Shown in pieces: positions 43,903 to 57,781 of a stretch of 64,000 nucleotides of DNA (positions are counted from its first letter, which is position 1; every line of letters begins with the position of its first letter). The translations under genes were made by a program, and so were the position numbers. The stretch is from Sanghuangporus weigelae (Eukaryota; Basidiomycota; Agaricomycetes; Hymenochaetales; Hymenochaetaceae): assembly GCA_033182465.1 (NCBI GenBank), contig CP137329.1:620001-684000 (forward strand). The letters are read 5' to 3'. The notes under the pieces are model-generated. The model had not been told where the DNA came from, made no database searches, and saw only the letters and a program-made list of their open reading frames with translations.

Positions 43903-45975
43903 TCATCCAGAATCCGTATAATGGTCCCTCAAAAGTCGTCTCAATTTGTCCAGCAAGAAATCGTCATGCTCCTTATACATAATCCCGTGCCGTCGTACAT
44001 CTGGGTGGTGCTCCTTCGTATCCCAAGACGCAGGATACCTGTCAACCCCATGCATTCCCGTGAAGTCAAAGTCGATAAGCAACGGTCTTTTCTTCGCGTC
44101 GAGCACGATGTTCTGAGGACGCAGATCTCCGAACACGAGTTTCTTGTTATGAAGCAATTGAATCGCCTCGCCGACGCGCTCGCAGATATCAAGGTAGTTC
44201 TCCTGCTTCGGGCTGTCTGACAGTGGAGGGCTATCGACGTAATCCATCACGACCATACAATGGCCACTGACAAGGCGAGCAAAGTAGCGTAACTTGGGCG
44301 CTAGTTCGGCCTCTTCCAGGAGTCTATGCGCTGTCTCGTTATACCAAGCAGTAAACTTGACTACGACATCCACCCTGCCGTCCAAATCGACCATCTTCGC
44401 TCGGTATATAGCATATGGTCTTTCGCGTTCTGCTTCTTTATCATTACGATCTCCTTGTACGACTGGGATACATTGACCACCATGCGTCAATTTGCCCATA
44501 TATTCCAGGATCGGAACCGGTCCAGATCCTTCGACAGGAAGCGGATCAGGATACAGATGTCTAGTCGTCGGGTCTGCTCCAAGGTCCAGAAATCTGTAAT
44601 GATCATCCAGTTCGCCATAGCAGAGACGTAATGCCATAGCAATACGGCCCAGGCGTAGAATCGTCCTCGATTGGAACGCATCGATGTACAGTTCCTGAGA
44701 GATCAGCTTATCAGCGTACAGTCCGCCAATGTACACAGCAGTCGAAATTTCGATCCGAGTGCCCATAACTCCAATGATAATGGCAGGGCAATTAGATCTC
44801 GCTAGATATGGTTTGTACTAGATGGGGTCGTCATCAGTAGAATTTGTTTCATTGCATTTGTCAGGACGTACCGAATCCTGAGCGACGGATTTCCTATAAG
44901 ATATGTTGCCTTGTACAGATGGGTTCCCTCCCGAGCCATCCTCGTTCTTGTCTTCTTTAATAATACGAAACGGATATCCCCAAGTAGCATTGGGCTTGGC
45001 CGAACCATCCTGCAACGGCTGTTTGTACTCGCCCTCGTCACCGAGGACCCGCTTGAAAAACGGTTTGAGGAGAATTTCTCTTGAACCTTCCGCATCGAAT
45101 ACGGCGCAAGACTCAATCATGAACTCATGGCAAATCCCCAATAGCTCGGAATCTGGCTCCAATTCAGGCACCCAGATCGCGGAATCATCGAGATGTTCTA
45201 AACGGTACTTGAGTCTAGCGAATGCACGATTGAACAACGAGGTATGTGGGCCAAAGTTTGAAGCTGGCCTATGAATATGCAGATCAGCATGTTCAACACA
45301 ATTCCTCAGAAGCCTTGGATCCTTGACGACCTCCGATGGCGATCTAATTTCATTGGTAACTGATGCCTTCTTGAGCGACGCTGGAGGGCCGAGTTGAGAT
45401 CAAACAACAACAAACTACGAGAAACTCACCTCCGATCAATCGAGATTCATTCATGTCGGGAAGAGCGTACACAAAGTCGTCCTTTTCCATTACTTCAGCA
45501 CCCAGATGATTGCGGTCAGCAGTTAATAATCTGATAGAACCGGAGTGCATAAGACATACTGGAGCTAGTGACGATTACAACATCTATCACCATTTTCTTC
45601 CAGTCCACATCCTTCGAAGGCGCGGGTCCATTGGGGAAGTAGGATCTCAGACTTCTTGCATGTAACATTTTCGAGTTGGAGTCTTGTCCCCGAAGCCACG
45701 TTGAGGTACGGCTCAGAAGCGTCTCTTCTGGATCAAAGGAAACTACGCCACACTGTAGATGCAGTTCAGAGCAGCGAAATCTGGAGTAGAACGACGACAA
45801 TGACCTTGTAGGCAATTGGCCTCTCATTCCTGAGATCTGAGCCGTACTCCGATTCACGGGCCTCTTTTACCAAGTCCTGCACTCTCGCGTTCTCTGGTAC
45901 ATCTACCACAAAAGGACTATCCACATAGCTAGCTGGTACAAAGACAACGTACTCATCTCGTGTATCGGAAGTCAT
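43903..45975 (-). CDS. K2: Crinkler-like header plus kinase-like protein
   Basis: The model is 45805-45975, 45560-45752, 45430-45492, 44872-45380 and 43903-44817. Exon lengths equal those of K1, giving 616 aa with all phases in register. Header (VPENARVQDLV), LRSYFPNGPAP, FGDLRPQN and DFDFTG are all conserved. Introns have GT donors, including GTACGT where K1 has GCACGT. It differs from K1 at a few percent of residues, mainly in a loop after VVQGDR and in the region before the catalytic loop. It is inverted relative to K1, ~34 kb away, and shares upstream DNA up to the Tc1 element. Confidence 0.8.
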
Positions 45976-46509
45976 TGTGAGATGAACGTCAAACTTGAAC
46001 TTCGGTTGCGGTAGATCAACCACAGGGCGCTATTATTAAGTAGGCCACGCTCACGTACCTTATTTCAATCGGAGTGTAAATAATTACCATTTACGGCACA
46101 TTTCGATCGCATCCTATAGTATCAATCAAAATCAAAATACAATAATCGAACTTTAGGTCGATTATAGCATCTTGCGATGCTCTTTTCACTGCCCTCCCCA
46201 CCTTGTTTTCTCGCCCCTGATTTGTTATTGAACCATTGTATCGTTAGGCTTTAAAAATCCATTTGAGTATATACAGGTGGTTCCCAAAAGTCTTCGGCCC
46301 CCCCGTTTTTGGAAGTCGATCGTCGTGCCTTCTTTGGTAGGTAGGAGTGTTGATCAAACCTTCGTGTCGCGGCACTTCACACTTCCTCCTTATACCTCAC
46401 TCGAAAACGAACACAAAATAAATTCTATGCATTAATGCAGTATAAAATTATATACATGAATATTATACTCCACTATATACTGTCCATATTATGTGAAAAA
46501 ATAAGTGAT

Positions 46510-47003
46510 TTAATAGCCGGTGTTGCCTCCTTCTGCAAAAACAACTGCAGCAACTCTCTTGGGCATGGAATTGATCTGTTGATTAATCTGTTCAATTGTG
46601 AGGGCATCCCAGGCCTCCTGGGCTGCCCTTTTGAGCTCCTCCTTCGTTTCTATGGGTGTCTGTCATGCACGGATGTTGTTTTTCCAGTCAAACCAGACCG
46701 GTTTAATGGGATTGACATCAGGGGAAGTTGGTGGATAGGAGAATTGAGAGATGTTGTTATCCTGAAGACACTTCTTGGTTGCTCTAGCTGTGTGACAGCG
46801 AGCATTATCTTGTTGGAAAAGTAGTCCAGGGCGTGCCAAACGAAGCTGGTGAAATACTGGAATCAAGAATGGAAGCAGGACTTGTTCCTGGTATCGTGCA
46901 GCTGTCATCCCCCCTCCACGTCCTCCAGGATAATCAAGAATGATAAGCGGCCCCTTGAAATTGTAAGCTATGCATGCCCAGACCATTATCCTAACTGGAG
47001 ATT
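46510..47003 (-). pseudogene. Tc1/mariner transposase, C-terminal part
   Basis: The minus-strand frame reads VWACIAYNFKGPL, then FQQDNARCHTA (second catalytic Asp), then SPDVNPIKPVW. In DD34E transposases the residue after NPI is the catalytic Glu; here, 34 residues after the Asp, it is Lys. An in-frame TGA follows IRA, after which a familiar C-terminus (LTIEQINQQINSMPKRV) runs to a TAA at 46510. It is inactive. Confidence 0.85.
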
Positions 47004-48515
47004 TGAAAGGATCCGCTCAAAAACTCGCATCAGGATCGACACGATCAACAGATCTACACGATCAGCTTTCCAAACGCGACCGGTAACCAAGCCAGCTATC
47101 AAAGGCCCAAGCAATCGAGCGGCCTAGGCAACAGTAACCCGTTACCACCCGAGCGCTAGAAGCACCGAAGCGGATACGTAATCCCGTTAACAGCTAACAC
47201 CGCCGACCGCCTATTACCGCGGACTACCACTCTAACGCCGCCGACCAAGCAACCAGAGCGACCTCGATCAAAAGAAGCGATCAAACTTCTTAGAAGTCCA
47301 GAAGCACAACTACTAAAGCCTAAACGCTAAAAGGCTAAAGGCTAATAAGGTTTATGGAGACCTCACTGGCATTTCAGCACTGTCAAGTCTGTGCACGAGT
47401 TTACATGGTCCTTTATGAAGTATACTACTTAGTATGCACGGCAACGGTTGGTACGCGTGACTGTCACATCGAAACCGAGCGACACCTTCAGGATACAATG
47501 CATTCCAATCCACCAAGCCCAATAGTACCCAAGAAACGAGAGGAACTCACGATCACAACTCGGACCCCTCGAACTGCGAACCCGATAACTTGGAGAATGA
47601 TTGGATGGTATAGACCGGAGTTGCACACACCATGTCCAGCATCTACGATACAGGCAAACCTTTATTTACCGAGAGATGCGAACCTGGAAACCAAGCAATT
47701 ACAACTCCTTATACAACGAAGGATATGGCGCTACATTCGAGATATACGATACGAAGGCAAAGCATGGCTAGTCACCAGAACCCAGCAGAACCCACCAGCA
47801 GAGCTTATGCAGTTCATGATATGCCTTGGACCATACTCTACACCGACCCGACACCTTAACACTGACGTGCGAGTTATGCTTACCCTCGCTGGACCTCGAG
47901 ATGAATTCCGAAGAATCACATACCGAGCAGCCTACATCGCTCCAAGAGCAAAGATGCCACTCAATGACGGCAATGACATCGTTATGGAGTACTGACAGTG
48001 GAGCATTCCATATCGGAGCACCACCTCTATTGTCTCAGTCAGCAACTCCAAAGAATTCTGTCATAGTGGAGACGACCTTACAAAGATTGGAGCAAAGTGG
48101 AGCGAAGCGCAGCAGGATGACAAAGGAACAGATGTAATGGTGGAGGAAAGTGGAGTAAAGTGGAGACAGGATGAGTAAGAAATAGGACGGAAAATGGAAT
48201 ATCTGGGAGCATAAATAGTTGTAGGATTAGGCCCTCATTTCCCCATCTTTCGATCCTCTTAACACACTGGTGTAAAGCTTGCCCTACAGCGAGCTATTAC
48301 TGTGTGCTTTGTACTATCACGCCTCTTGGAAATCCCAATCTGCTTTACTATTACCTCGTATCTGAAAGCATCCATAACTCGGACAGTGACTAAGAAGGCT
48401 AGTAAGGGACCGCGTGGTACAGCCAGACGTGGGTAGATAAGATCACCTCTGCACAACACACCGCTGCTTAGGCAAAAGGATTGAACCGGTGTAACCCCGG
48501 GCCTACTCCCTAACA
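47004..48515 (+). repeat. A2 5' LTR
   Basis: It matches the A1 LTRs without a difference that I noticed. TATA box 48211-48217, primer-site complement 48245-48256. Confidence 0.95.
47354..47995 (+). CDS. ORF213 in U3 of A2 5' LTR
   Basis: Same protein as at 30353-30994, intact. Confidence 0.6.
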   Translation: METSLAFQHCQVCARVYMVLYEVYYLVCTATVGTRDCHIETERHLQDTMHSNPPSPIVPKKREELTITTRTPRTANPITWRMIGWYRPELHTPCPASTIQANLYLPRDANLETKQLQLLIQRRIWRYIRDIRYEGKAWLVTRTQQNPPAELMQFMICLGPYSTPTRHLNTDVRVMLTLAGPRDEFRRITYRAAYIAPRAKMPLNDGNDIVMEY

Positions 48516-48914
48516 TTGGATCGAAAGATCACTCGCTAGTTTTACCACCACCTCTCACGGGCAAGGTTCTTGGCTAGTGTTTTATCGAGGCGAGGACCGT
48601 CGACCTCAAGTCCCTATCGACGTCACTAGTTTCGAGACTAGTACCCATATCGAATCCTCAGGACAAGTGCACATCCTGGAGAACGACAAACCCGATTCAC
48701 TTAAATCACATATCTACTATCATAACCCCTACAACGACGAAGTGTACCTAATAGCAAAGGCATCTGGTAGCCCTGCAGTTGGGAGCACGCAAACAACAAC
48801 CACGAAAGTAGCAGCAGTCCCTTCCACTATTGCTACATTCGACGAGAAAGGAACTACTTGGTTAACAGCACCAAGGAACAATAACCCTGAAGCATCAGGC
48901 GAGAAACGAAGTTC

Positions 48915-49949
48915 ATGAACCGATCAGGAAACGCCAACAACAGAAGTAACGGTCATCGAACGAACGAACGGGCGAACGATAATCAAACAAGGTTCACACC
49001 TAGATCCCTCGACGAACGAGTTCAACATATCACCAACAGGCTACGTAGTCTGGAAAGCGATCACGACATACTATACGCGACAACGAACCACAGCATATTG
49101 TATCCACCAGTGATCAGAAGGCTACAAGAAAGGGTTGAAAGACTGGAAGAACGAACTGCAAACATGGGGCAGTCAAACAGTCTACCAACCGGAGCATACG
49201 CGACAGCAGTAGGAGATCGATTCGAAGCACTCGAAACAACTACTCGAAGAATTGGAGCACAGGTAGCAGCTCTAGAGAGATATACTCTGGAATTGGATCG
49301 AGCAGCAGGGGCACTCAATCAACGGGTCATAGACGGAAACGGAGTACTTGACCGAGAGCTCAACGCTATCCGAAACAGGATTACTGCTCAGGAACAACAA
49401 CTACAGACAATCGAGACGAGAGTCGGAGAGCTTAACAGGACAGCTCTAGATCAACCAAGGATTGTTCAAGACATCCATAACCTGCGAGAAGCCCTACTCC
49501 AACTAGGACAAACAATCGAGTCGAGTCAACGCACCTACGCAGCTATACTCACATCGGTACAGACAACCGAAACTACCTCAAGGAACATACTCGAACACGC
49601 TCAACGAATTCGAGAAGTAGCTCAGTCAGCACAACGCTGGGAATACTTTCTACCAAGAGAGAGGGCCCAACAGGAACAGAGTTCTGACGAATCAGTGTCC
49701 TCAGACGAAGAAGCATCACGAAGGCCATTCTTACTCAGAACCCCACCTCGAACGGTTATCATCCAAGTACCAACAGTACCTGCAGTACCAGCAAGTGGTT
49801 CAGTAGCAACCCAAGCGCCAGAGAATCCACCACCACCATCCTATTCACCACCAGCAGTGCCCATAAGCACTTACGATCATGTCGACAACCGACCAGAAGG
49901 TGCAAGCACTGGAGCAGCAACTACAGACTCTTCAGACACAACTCTCTAA
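48915..49949 (+). CDS. A2 ORF344, coiled-coil protein before gag
   Basis: Counterpart of 31914-32948, with one replacement noticed. It is preceded by the same ATG-free leader and primer-binding site (48518-48529). Confidence 0.65.
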   Translation: MNRSGNANNRSNGHRTNERANDNQTRFTPRSLDERVQHITNRLRSLESDHDILYATTNHSILYPPVIRRLQERVERLEERTANMGQSNSLPTGAYATAVGDRFEALETTTRRIGAQVAALERYTLELDRAAGALNQRVIDGNGVLDRELNAIRNRITAQEQQLQTIETRVGELNRTALDQPRIVQDIHNLREALLQLGQTIESSQRTYAAILTSVQTTETTSRNILEHAQRIREVAQSAQRWEYFLPRERAQQEQSSDESVSSDEEASRRPFLLRTPPRTVIIQVPTVPAVPASGSVATQAPENPPPPSYSPPAVPISTYDHVDNRPEGASTGAATTDSSDTTL

Positions 49950-50967
49950 ACACAGCATCAAGCTTCCGAAGTACTATGGCAAGCGAAGCGAAGATATTGA
50001 TCTGTGGATTAGTCGATGTATCTCGAAGCTGGCACAGCATGGAGTCAAGGATGAGGAGGAGATCGCAAAGAGCCTATTTGCGGCACTAGAAGGCGACAGC
50101 TACGATTGGTTTGCAGAGAAGAATACCCTAACATCATTCGATGCCAATGGGAAACTGAAACCAGTACCTGCGATTATCGCTGCAACAAATGGAATGTTCG
50201 CATCACTCAAGGACATGCTGAACTGGATGAGGATCCGAGCAGGACATCCGATCATTGGAGAACAGGAAGCCCTATTCCAACTACTATGCATCCAGCAGAA
50301 AGGAGCAAGCATTAGGGCGTACAACGACGAGTTCCGACGACTCAAAGCACGAGCACCAGACACGATGGATAAGCAGATGCTCAAGTACATCTATGTCAAA
50401 GGACTAGACATGTGGGTCAAACGACGAGTCGAATCTGTACAACCCGACGCTTTCGAGAAGAACGACCTCGATGCATGGATGGAATGGACAAGCAACCTAG
50501 CAAACTCTGATGCCAGGCAAAGGCTCATGGGTAGTCAAACATACACCCCGAGATTCAAATCGAACGGACAGTCATCTTTCCGACCACCAGTACAAACAAC
50601 GAAACGAGATCCAGACGCCATGGATGTAGATGCACTCCGAGGCTTGCCGAAGAAGGGAGGCAAATGCTACAACTGTGAAAAGTCAGGACATTACGCAAAG
50701 GATTGCAAGGCACCAAGGAAGCAAAAGGGTTCTTCCTCTAAGCGGCCGAAGAAGACTAATGGTGTAAAACGGAGGACGATGACAACACGAACAATCGATT
50801 TCAAGGAAACATGTCCCGATCCACACTGCCGAAGGCCAGTCCACTACGATCATGTAGCATGGGCTAAAGGCGACGAATCAGCAGGATGGACTTGCAAGCA
50901 TGACGAAGAATATCGAAACAACATTCGCAAATCCCTAGCAAGTAAAGAGCAACAGGGAAAAGATTAA
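49879..50967 (+). CDS. A2 gag
   Basis: Counterpart of 32878-33966, with the CCHC knuckle and the GGGAAAA heptamer at 50955-50961. Confidence 0.9.
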   Translation: MSTTDQKVQALEQQLQTLQTQLSKHSIKLPKYYGKRSEDIDLWISRCISKLAQHGVKDEEEIAKSLFAALEGDSYDWFAEKNTLTSFDANGKLKPVPAIIAATNGMFASLKDMLNWMRIRAGHPIIGEQEALFQLLCIQQKGASIRAYNDEFRRLKARAPDTMDKQMLKYIYVKGLDMWVKRRVESVQPDAFEKNDLDAWMEWTSNLANSDARQRLMGSQTYTPRFKSNGQSSFRPPVQTTKRDPDAMDVDALRGLPKKGGKCYNCEKSGHYAKDCKAPRKQKGSSSKRPKKTNGVKRRTMTTRTIDFKETCPDPHCRRPVHYDHVAWAKGDESAGWTCKHDEEYRNNIRKSLASKEQQGKD

Positions 50968-51071
50968 GACCTCCATCGAACGAGACTGCGCGATGTGAGT
51001 GTGACAAGGGTGACGAGAAAGGTTTCAACAACCAGTGTTTCAAACCTCCTGGGTTCAACCCCAGTGAAGCG

Positions 51072-54000
51072 ATGTACAATAAGCGATTGCCAATACAAGC
51101 ATTGCATCCCCGATTACCTATTCGAGTGAAGGTTGGAACAAAGACCCTAGCAGTCAAAGCGTTAATCGATTCCGGAGCTACATGCAGCACGATACACCCC
51201 AACTTGGTACGACACTACAGCCTATTCAAAAAGAGGCTTGATCACCCTCGACCTTTGAATAATGCGGATGGAAGTCCCAACCAAGGAGGAGCAATCACAC
51301 ACGAGGTCTACACATTAATTTTTGATGGACCTAAACCGCAGCCACAAACGTTGGCAGTAGCAACCACAGGACAGGATCAAGTGATCCTAGGAATTGACTA
51401 TTTGGCCAAAGTCAATCCCGAAATTGATTGGAAGAATCAAGTATGGAATCGGAATGGTAATTCGATACCATTCGAGCTCAACGTCATACGAGCTACCAAG
51501 AAGCGAAGGCACAGGAAGCGCAAACGGAAACGGCAAACGAAAGGCAAACCTGACAAGACAAGACCTAGGCGTAACACGAAGCAACAGGCTCAGGACAGAG
51601 ACAACTATCGACACTCTGGAGCACCAGGAATGATATTTGCGCCAAGGAGAGACAACAACGGACACTCTCACGAAACGAAGCCACAAGCGAAGCCGGAAAC
51701 TAGACCAGCAACACCAAGACTGGAACAGGCAAAACAGACGCCAGAAGCGAAGAGTCCGAGCACGGAAAATATACCAGACTCTGCAACGAAACAGCCACAA
51801 CAGGAAACGGCAAACAAGCATCATCGAGATGAGGAGGAAATAAACTACACTCCCAAGCGATGGAAGAAACAGGCACCACAAGGAACGAGTATAGTGCAAC
51901 GACGACCAAGGCACATACCGAGACGGATGATCCCAGCACGGCAACTGTACCAGACATCCGAAGGTGAAACACAAGATGTAACAGGCAAGCATAGCCTAGA
52001 CGAACAGGAGGAAATAAACGACTCTCCGAAACGTTGGAAGAAACAACCACCACAGAAGATACACCCACTGAGACAAAACATGCCGGAAGATGAAGAACTC
52101 TGGCCATCACCAGAAGAAAACCCGGGCATGAAGTATAGGATACGACCACGAAAGACACGGTATCCAGAGAAGCCAGTGGCAGGCATTATACGACCGAGAA
52201 CGGCATCGTTAATGCGAGGAGCTAGTCCCACACCGAAGCGTACAAGATGGGCAGACAACGAAAGCGATATCGAGATGCAAGACGAGCAGGAGACAACAGA
52301 AGACACTCCTATGCACGATATAGAGCCAGAAGACATTGAAAGTCTTAGGACGACCAACCAACCAGCTACCCTCACCAGAAAGGAAGAGCTCGCTGCAAAG
52401 CTAGAGCTAGACATCAATCGAAATTGGTCACCAAGGCAGCAGAACCAAGTCTCACAGCCTCTGAACAAAGCGAGTTCAGTATCCCAGCAGTATTCTCAAC
52501 AAAAGGCAGCTGCAGAAGGACTACTAGGAACACAGAAACGAGATTGGCGAAAACTCCTACCAAAGGAAATAGAAGACTACGCAGATGTCTTTGATCCTGA
52601 CAAGTCAAGAAGGTTACCCAAGCATACGAAATGGGATATGGCAATTAACCTCAAAGAAGGAGTACCATTACCGAAACCAAGGCCTATTATCAAGCTCACA
52701 CGAGAAGAGCAGGCAGCACTCGATGCTTATGTCAAAGAGTTACTTGACAAAGGATGGATTGAAAAGGTTCAACCACATGAACCATGTCCGGTAGCAGCAC
52801 CAGTCTTCTTTGTAGGAAAGAAAGACGGAGGAGCACGAGCAGTAACCGATTACCGAGACATCAACGACACGACAGTATCAGATCCATACCCGATACCGAT
52901 CATGAGTGTTCTCCCAGAGAAACTGGAGAAAGGAAAATTCTTCTTTACACTCGACATGCGATCAGGTTACAACAACCTGCGAATCCGAGAAGGAGACGAG
53001 TGGAAGGCAGCATTCCGAGTTGGCAATGCAGTCTACAAGCCAAAGGTCATGATGTTTGGAATGAAGAACTCACCTGCAGTATTCCAACGATTCATGAATG
53101 ACAACTTCGAATATTGGCTCAGGACAGAAGAAGCACTCAACTATTTGGACGACCTTATTGGTCAAGCACAAACTGAAGAGGAACATTGGAAACTCCTCAG
53201 GGCAATTCTACAGAAATGCCGAGAGCTCGACATTTACCTCAAAATCGAGAAATGTCACTTCCTCCAAACCCAGCTCGACTACTTGGGATTTGTAGTAGGA
53301 ACGAAAGGCATCCAGATGGATCCTTATAAGCTCAAAGCTATTCACGAATGGCCAGTGCCAAAGACGAAACGACAAGTTCGAAAGTTCCAAGGATTTTGTA
53401 ACTTCTACCGAAGATTCATCAGGAACTATGCCGATACATTCGCACCTATTGGCGACCTTATCAAAAAGGATCGCAAGTTCATATGGGCAGAGGCACAAGA
53501 TAAGGCATTCGAAAGTATCAAGAAGGCATTCGAAACGGAAGTCGCATTGGCAATGCCAAAGCCAGACAAATCATACACATTGGAAACCGACGCATCCGAT
53601 GTAGCGATTGGTGCAGTCTTACAACAAGAAGACAACCAAGGAGAACTGAGACCTTTAGGTTTCATGTCGAAAACTCTAACAAACACCCAACGAAACTATC
53701 CGACGCATGACAAAGAGATGCTAGCAATCATGGAAGCACTCAAGCATTGGAGACACCTATTGGAGGGAACCAAAGAACCAGTAACAATCCGAAGCGATCA
53801 TGCAAATCTCCGATACTTCATGACAGCTCAGAATCTATCGAGACGTCAAGCAAGATGGGCATTAGAGTTATCACGATATAACTTCAAGATTCTCCATTGG
53901 CCAGGCAAGAAGAACCAAGCTGACGAGCTATCACGACGATCCGACTATATGCCAGAGGACAAGGACAACTTAGGAGTTACCTTGTTACCTCCTGATACGA

Positions 54001-55550
54001 TCAAGCAACAAACATTGCGACGCACAGAGATCAACGGTCTATACAAGCTAGAAACTGAAATGGTCACTATCTCTGATCCTATTATCCGAACGATCAAGAG
54101 GAACTACAATACCGAGGAGGCTAAGAAGGAGATTCAGGCGATCAAGCAGAGCAACGGCTACAGTTACAGGAACGGCTTGCACTACGTAACCAATGCATTA
54201 TATATCCCGCCGTCCGCCAACCTACGAGCGTTGCTAATCCGAAGGCGCCATGATCACAAACTTGCAGGCCACCCAGGAGCAGAAAAGACCATAGAGCTTG
54301 TAAAGCGATCATACTATTGGCCGAAGATGGAAGAAATGATCCGAGCATATACCGCAACCTGCGACATATGTCAGCGTGCAAAACCGATTCGACAGTTTCG
54401 AAATCCGCCGCTCCAACCGTTGGAGGCACCACATCAACCATGGGAAACCATAACCTGTGACCTGATTACCGACTTACCAGTCAGCAATGAAGGCTACAGC
54501 GCGATACTCGTTATAGTGGACAAACTCACTAAAATGGGGAAGTTCATTCCTTGCCAAGGAATACCCAATGCTAAGCAGTTGGCACGTTTGTTCCGCCAAC
54601 ATGTCTTCAAATACTACGGGGCCCCTAAACGAGTAATCTCCGACCGAGGTAGCAACTTCACCGCGCAATTCCTCAAGGAGTTCTGCAGACTCATCGATGT
54701 CGATTGGAAAACTAGTACAGCGTATCATCCACAAACCGATGGTCAAACCGAGTGACTAAATCAAGAGCTTGAACAGTACTTACGCTGCTATGTGTCCTAC
54801 CGACAAACAGATTGGGCAGAGTACATCGATATAGCAGAATTCGCCTACAACAACAGGAAGCACAGTACAACACATCAGTCACCATTCTATACACTGTATG
54901 GATGGCATCCTCACCTGGACGTTGCGGAGACCGGTGATTCAAACGTCCCAGAAGCAATAAATCACCTAGAGGAGCTTCGACAAGTACAGCAAGAAGCCTA
55001 TAATTCGATTAGGCAAGCGAATGAGGCAATGAAGCTTTATGCAGACCTGCATCGAGGCAAACTGCCAGAGTACAAGCCAGGAGACGAAGTGTTACTAGAC
55101 ATGAGGAATCTCAGTCGATTGGAACCAACGAAGAAACTTGCAATGAAATGGGCAGGGCCTTATAAAGTCGAGAAGGCAGTCGGACAAGTGTCATTCAGAT
55201 TACGCTTACCCGAAACCCTTCCGATCCACCCAGTGTTTCATGCGAGTCTTCTCAGGCCTTACAAACGAAAGGAATACCCTGGAAGACCCACTTTGGATGA
55301 ACCACCACCTATTGAAGTGGAGGGAGAAGCAGAGTACGAAGTGGAGACAATTCATAACACAAGACGTCATCGGAGCAAGGTCCAATACCTTATCCAATGG
55401 AAAGGATACCAGGAGCGAACATGGGAGCCACTTGACAACCTCAAGAACTCCTATCAAATGATCGAAGCATTCCATAAAAAGTATCCTCAGGCAATCCAGC
55501 CATCGAACCTTAACCAATGGATCGCCGCACGAAAACGAATGAGGCAATAG
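51072..55550 (+). pseudogene. A2 pol region
   Basis: Counterpart of the A1 pol with protease, spacer, RT, RNase H, integrase and chromodomain all recognisable. About one break, so this copy is a fossil for pol. Confidence 0.92.
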
Positions 55551-55725
55551 TTGCATCACATGCACTCCACCCGATGGAGCCGCTTATGGATCCACAATAG
55601 AGACGATGAGTAAGGTCCCCAATGACCTTACCAAGCGATGACATCAATGTGGCACACCAAAGCGAGAGCAGAGATAGAAGAATTAGGCAAGACATCGCCG
55701 ACATACCAACAAGATGGTATAAAAC

Positions 55726-56802
55726 ATGGAGAACTTCGAGCTAAGGAACAACAACTCGAATCTCAACAGCTCTACTTCACTGCAGACGAACCACTACTCA
55801 GCTATGCCTATCTTTGACGAGCTACATGCATTCTGTCAACCAGAAGATGCACCAGAATGGACATTTACACTCAGGCCACCGACCGAACGTTATCAATGGC
55901 CACAGCTGTGCAACCGATTCAACGAAGAGAACTACGAAGATGAGATTGTACCCCTATGCCCAGGGAAGTACTTCGATGATCTATTCGACAAGTGGAACGC
56001 AGTCCACCACAACCGAGACGAAATACCCCATCTTATGATGGCGAATCACTCAGACGAGTGGTTATTCAAACTCAGTAACCCTCGAGACGCAGCATTACGC
56101 CGACTCAATGATGATGCATTTCTAACCTACGCGATCGAACTCGAAACACAAGCATTACATCGAGGCAAGATCGACTTTAGGCACGAAACGACATACAAGA
56201 ACATCATGGGCATCTATCATTCGGCAATTCAAATTTGCGCCTACCGACGAGACATGACTACCGCAATTCTTAACCGAATGATGCGATGGAGTCACTATCA
56301 TCCGATGAGCGTCGATGCGATGAAGTACATTATATACATAGCCGACCAGACGGGCTTCTATGCATCCCACACCATGCAGTTCATGACGGTACTCAACATG
56401 ACGAAGTATTACGAAGGAACGAGATACCGAACGGTTATTGAAGCGAGGAACTCTACTACGGACGAGGTACCACTCGACAACATCGAGCACCACGTAGTCG
56501 AAGGCAAAGAGGTTAACTACGACCCTCATTACCTTATGGAACTCAACAACCGAGAGGAAGAAGCCAGAGAAAAACTACAGGCTACACGACACCCCTTGCT
56601 GGAAGATCTGATGATCTCAGTCTACCAGTACCCGAACGAACTCTACCAGCCGGACGAGATGCTTACTATGTCGGAACAGGAGGACATGTACATACACTCC
56701 GACGATACAGAGTCAAGTGAAGAAGGTGAAAGCAGGGAACTATATACCCCAGCGAACTCGGCCCAGACTACACCTGAGGCTGAAGAATCCGAAGATTTGT
56801 AA
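55726..56802 (+). CDS. A2 ORF358
   Basis: Counterpart of 38725-39801, intact, with the same protein sequence as far as I compared. Confidence 0.65.
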   Translation: MENFELRNNNSNLNSSTSLQTNHYSAMPIFDELHAFCQPEDAPEWTFTLRPPTERYQWPQLCNRFNEENYEDEIVPLCPGKYFDDLFDKWNAVHHNRDEIPHLMMANHSDEWLFKLSNPRDAALRRLNDDAFLTYAIELETQALHRGKIDFRHETTYKNIMGIYHSAIQICAYRRDMTTAILNRMMRWSHYHPMSVDAMKYIIYIADQTGFYASHTMQFMTVLNMTKYYEGTRYRTVIEARNSTTDEVPLDNIEHHVVEGKEVNYDPHYLMELNNREEEAREKLQATRHPLLEDLMISVYQYPNELYQPDEMLTMSEQEDMYIHSDDTESSEEGESRELYTPANSAQTTPEAEESEDL

Positions 56803-57341
56803 ACAACTCTTCTTTTATGCAACCCCTTTCCCATATCGTGACCCGACATGGTCAATTATGCATTTCATTCTTACCTTATGATATTTATGGTCACATCCGA
56901 CCAAATTATGCTTTATGCACCTCTTTATTTCACGCTTATTCGGCCAACCAGCACAAATGAAGCACTATGCAGAAGTGTCAAAGAACCTACAAGGGCCTAG
57001 ACATTTTGTATATTGTTTTATTGTGCCGGCTCCGAATTAGCAGATTATGCCTACCTTTAATTATCCTCTATGCAACGGAGAAGCCAAAAGTTTACGTGAA
57101 GTCACTCCCTTGCATCATGCTAGGATGTGCCTTCACGCTGAAAGGCACTCCAATTACACTCTTTCTTCGAAAAACTCCATTTGGGGGTTGAAGAGCCGTA
57201 GGTAAACACCTGGAACTTCACTCCCAAATTGGTATAAAACTTATTCATTAACGACTTTATGATTTCTTTCTTATCACTTTCAATTGCGTCATATTCTTTA
57301 CATGATGCACATTTCATATTCATATCCCTTCCCACCACCCT

Positions 57342-57657
57342 TTACAAGTCAATGTCTTCCCAGACACCCTTTTCACGACGTTCCTGCGAAGCAATACCTG
57401 CATTTTCGACGACTGGATCGATATCCTCAACGTCATAACCGAGCGCGAGGTGAACTCGAAGCGCGACGGTAGTAAAATCGCGCTGGAACGATTGCATTTC
57501 GAAGTCAGCCTCCTAGAGGATGATTAACAACTCGAAACGGCACAGAGCATGCATCACTTACCTGAGCACGCCTCTTACGCTCCAAAATCCAATGATTTAT
57601 GCCGAAAATCGCGACAATAACGACAAAAACAGTAACAGCAGCGGCGACTTTCGACAT
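57342..57657 (-). CDS. A2 antisense spliced gene (aORF88)
   Basis: Counterpart of 40341-40656: exon 1 57562-57657, intron 57513-57561, exon 2 57342-57512. Same sequence, splice sites intact. Confidence 0.6.
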
Positions 57658-57781
57658 TTTGGAGCAGAGATGATGATGGTTTGATAGCAAAAATCAACCA
57701 TCACTAGGCGACCCTTTATCCGAGCTTTCACACGGATTAGGATGAACATTTCTCCGAAAGTTCATCTTAGGGGGGGTGTAG

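Noticed and set aside
46435-46824. 129-codon plus-strand ORF
   Set aside because: It lies opposite the Tc1/mariner transposase C-terminus and is its shadow.
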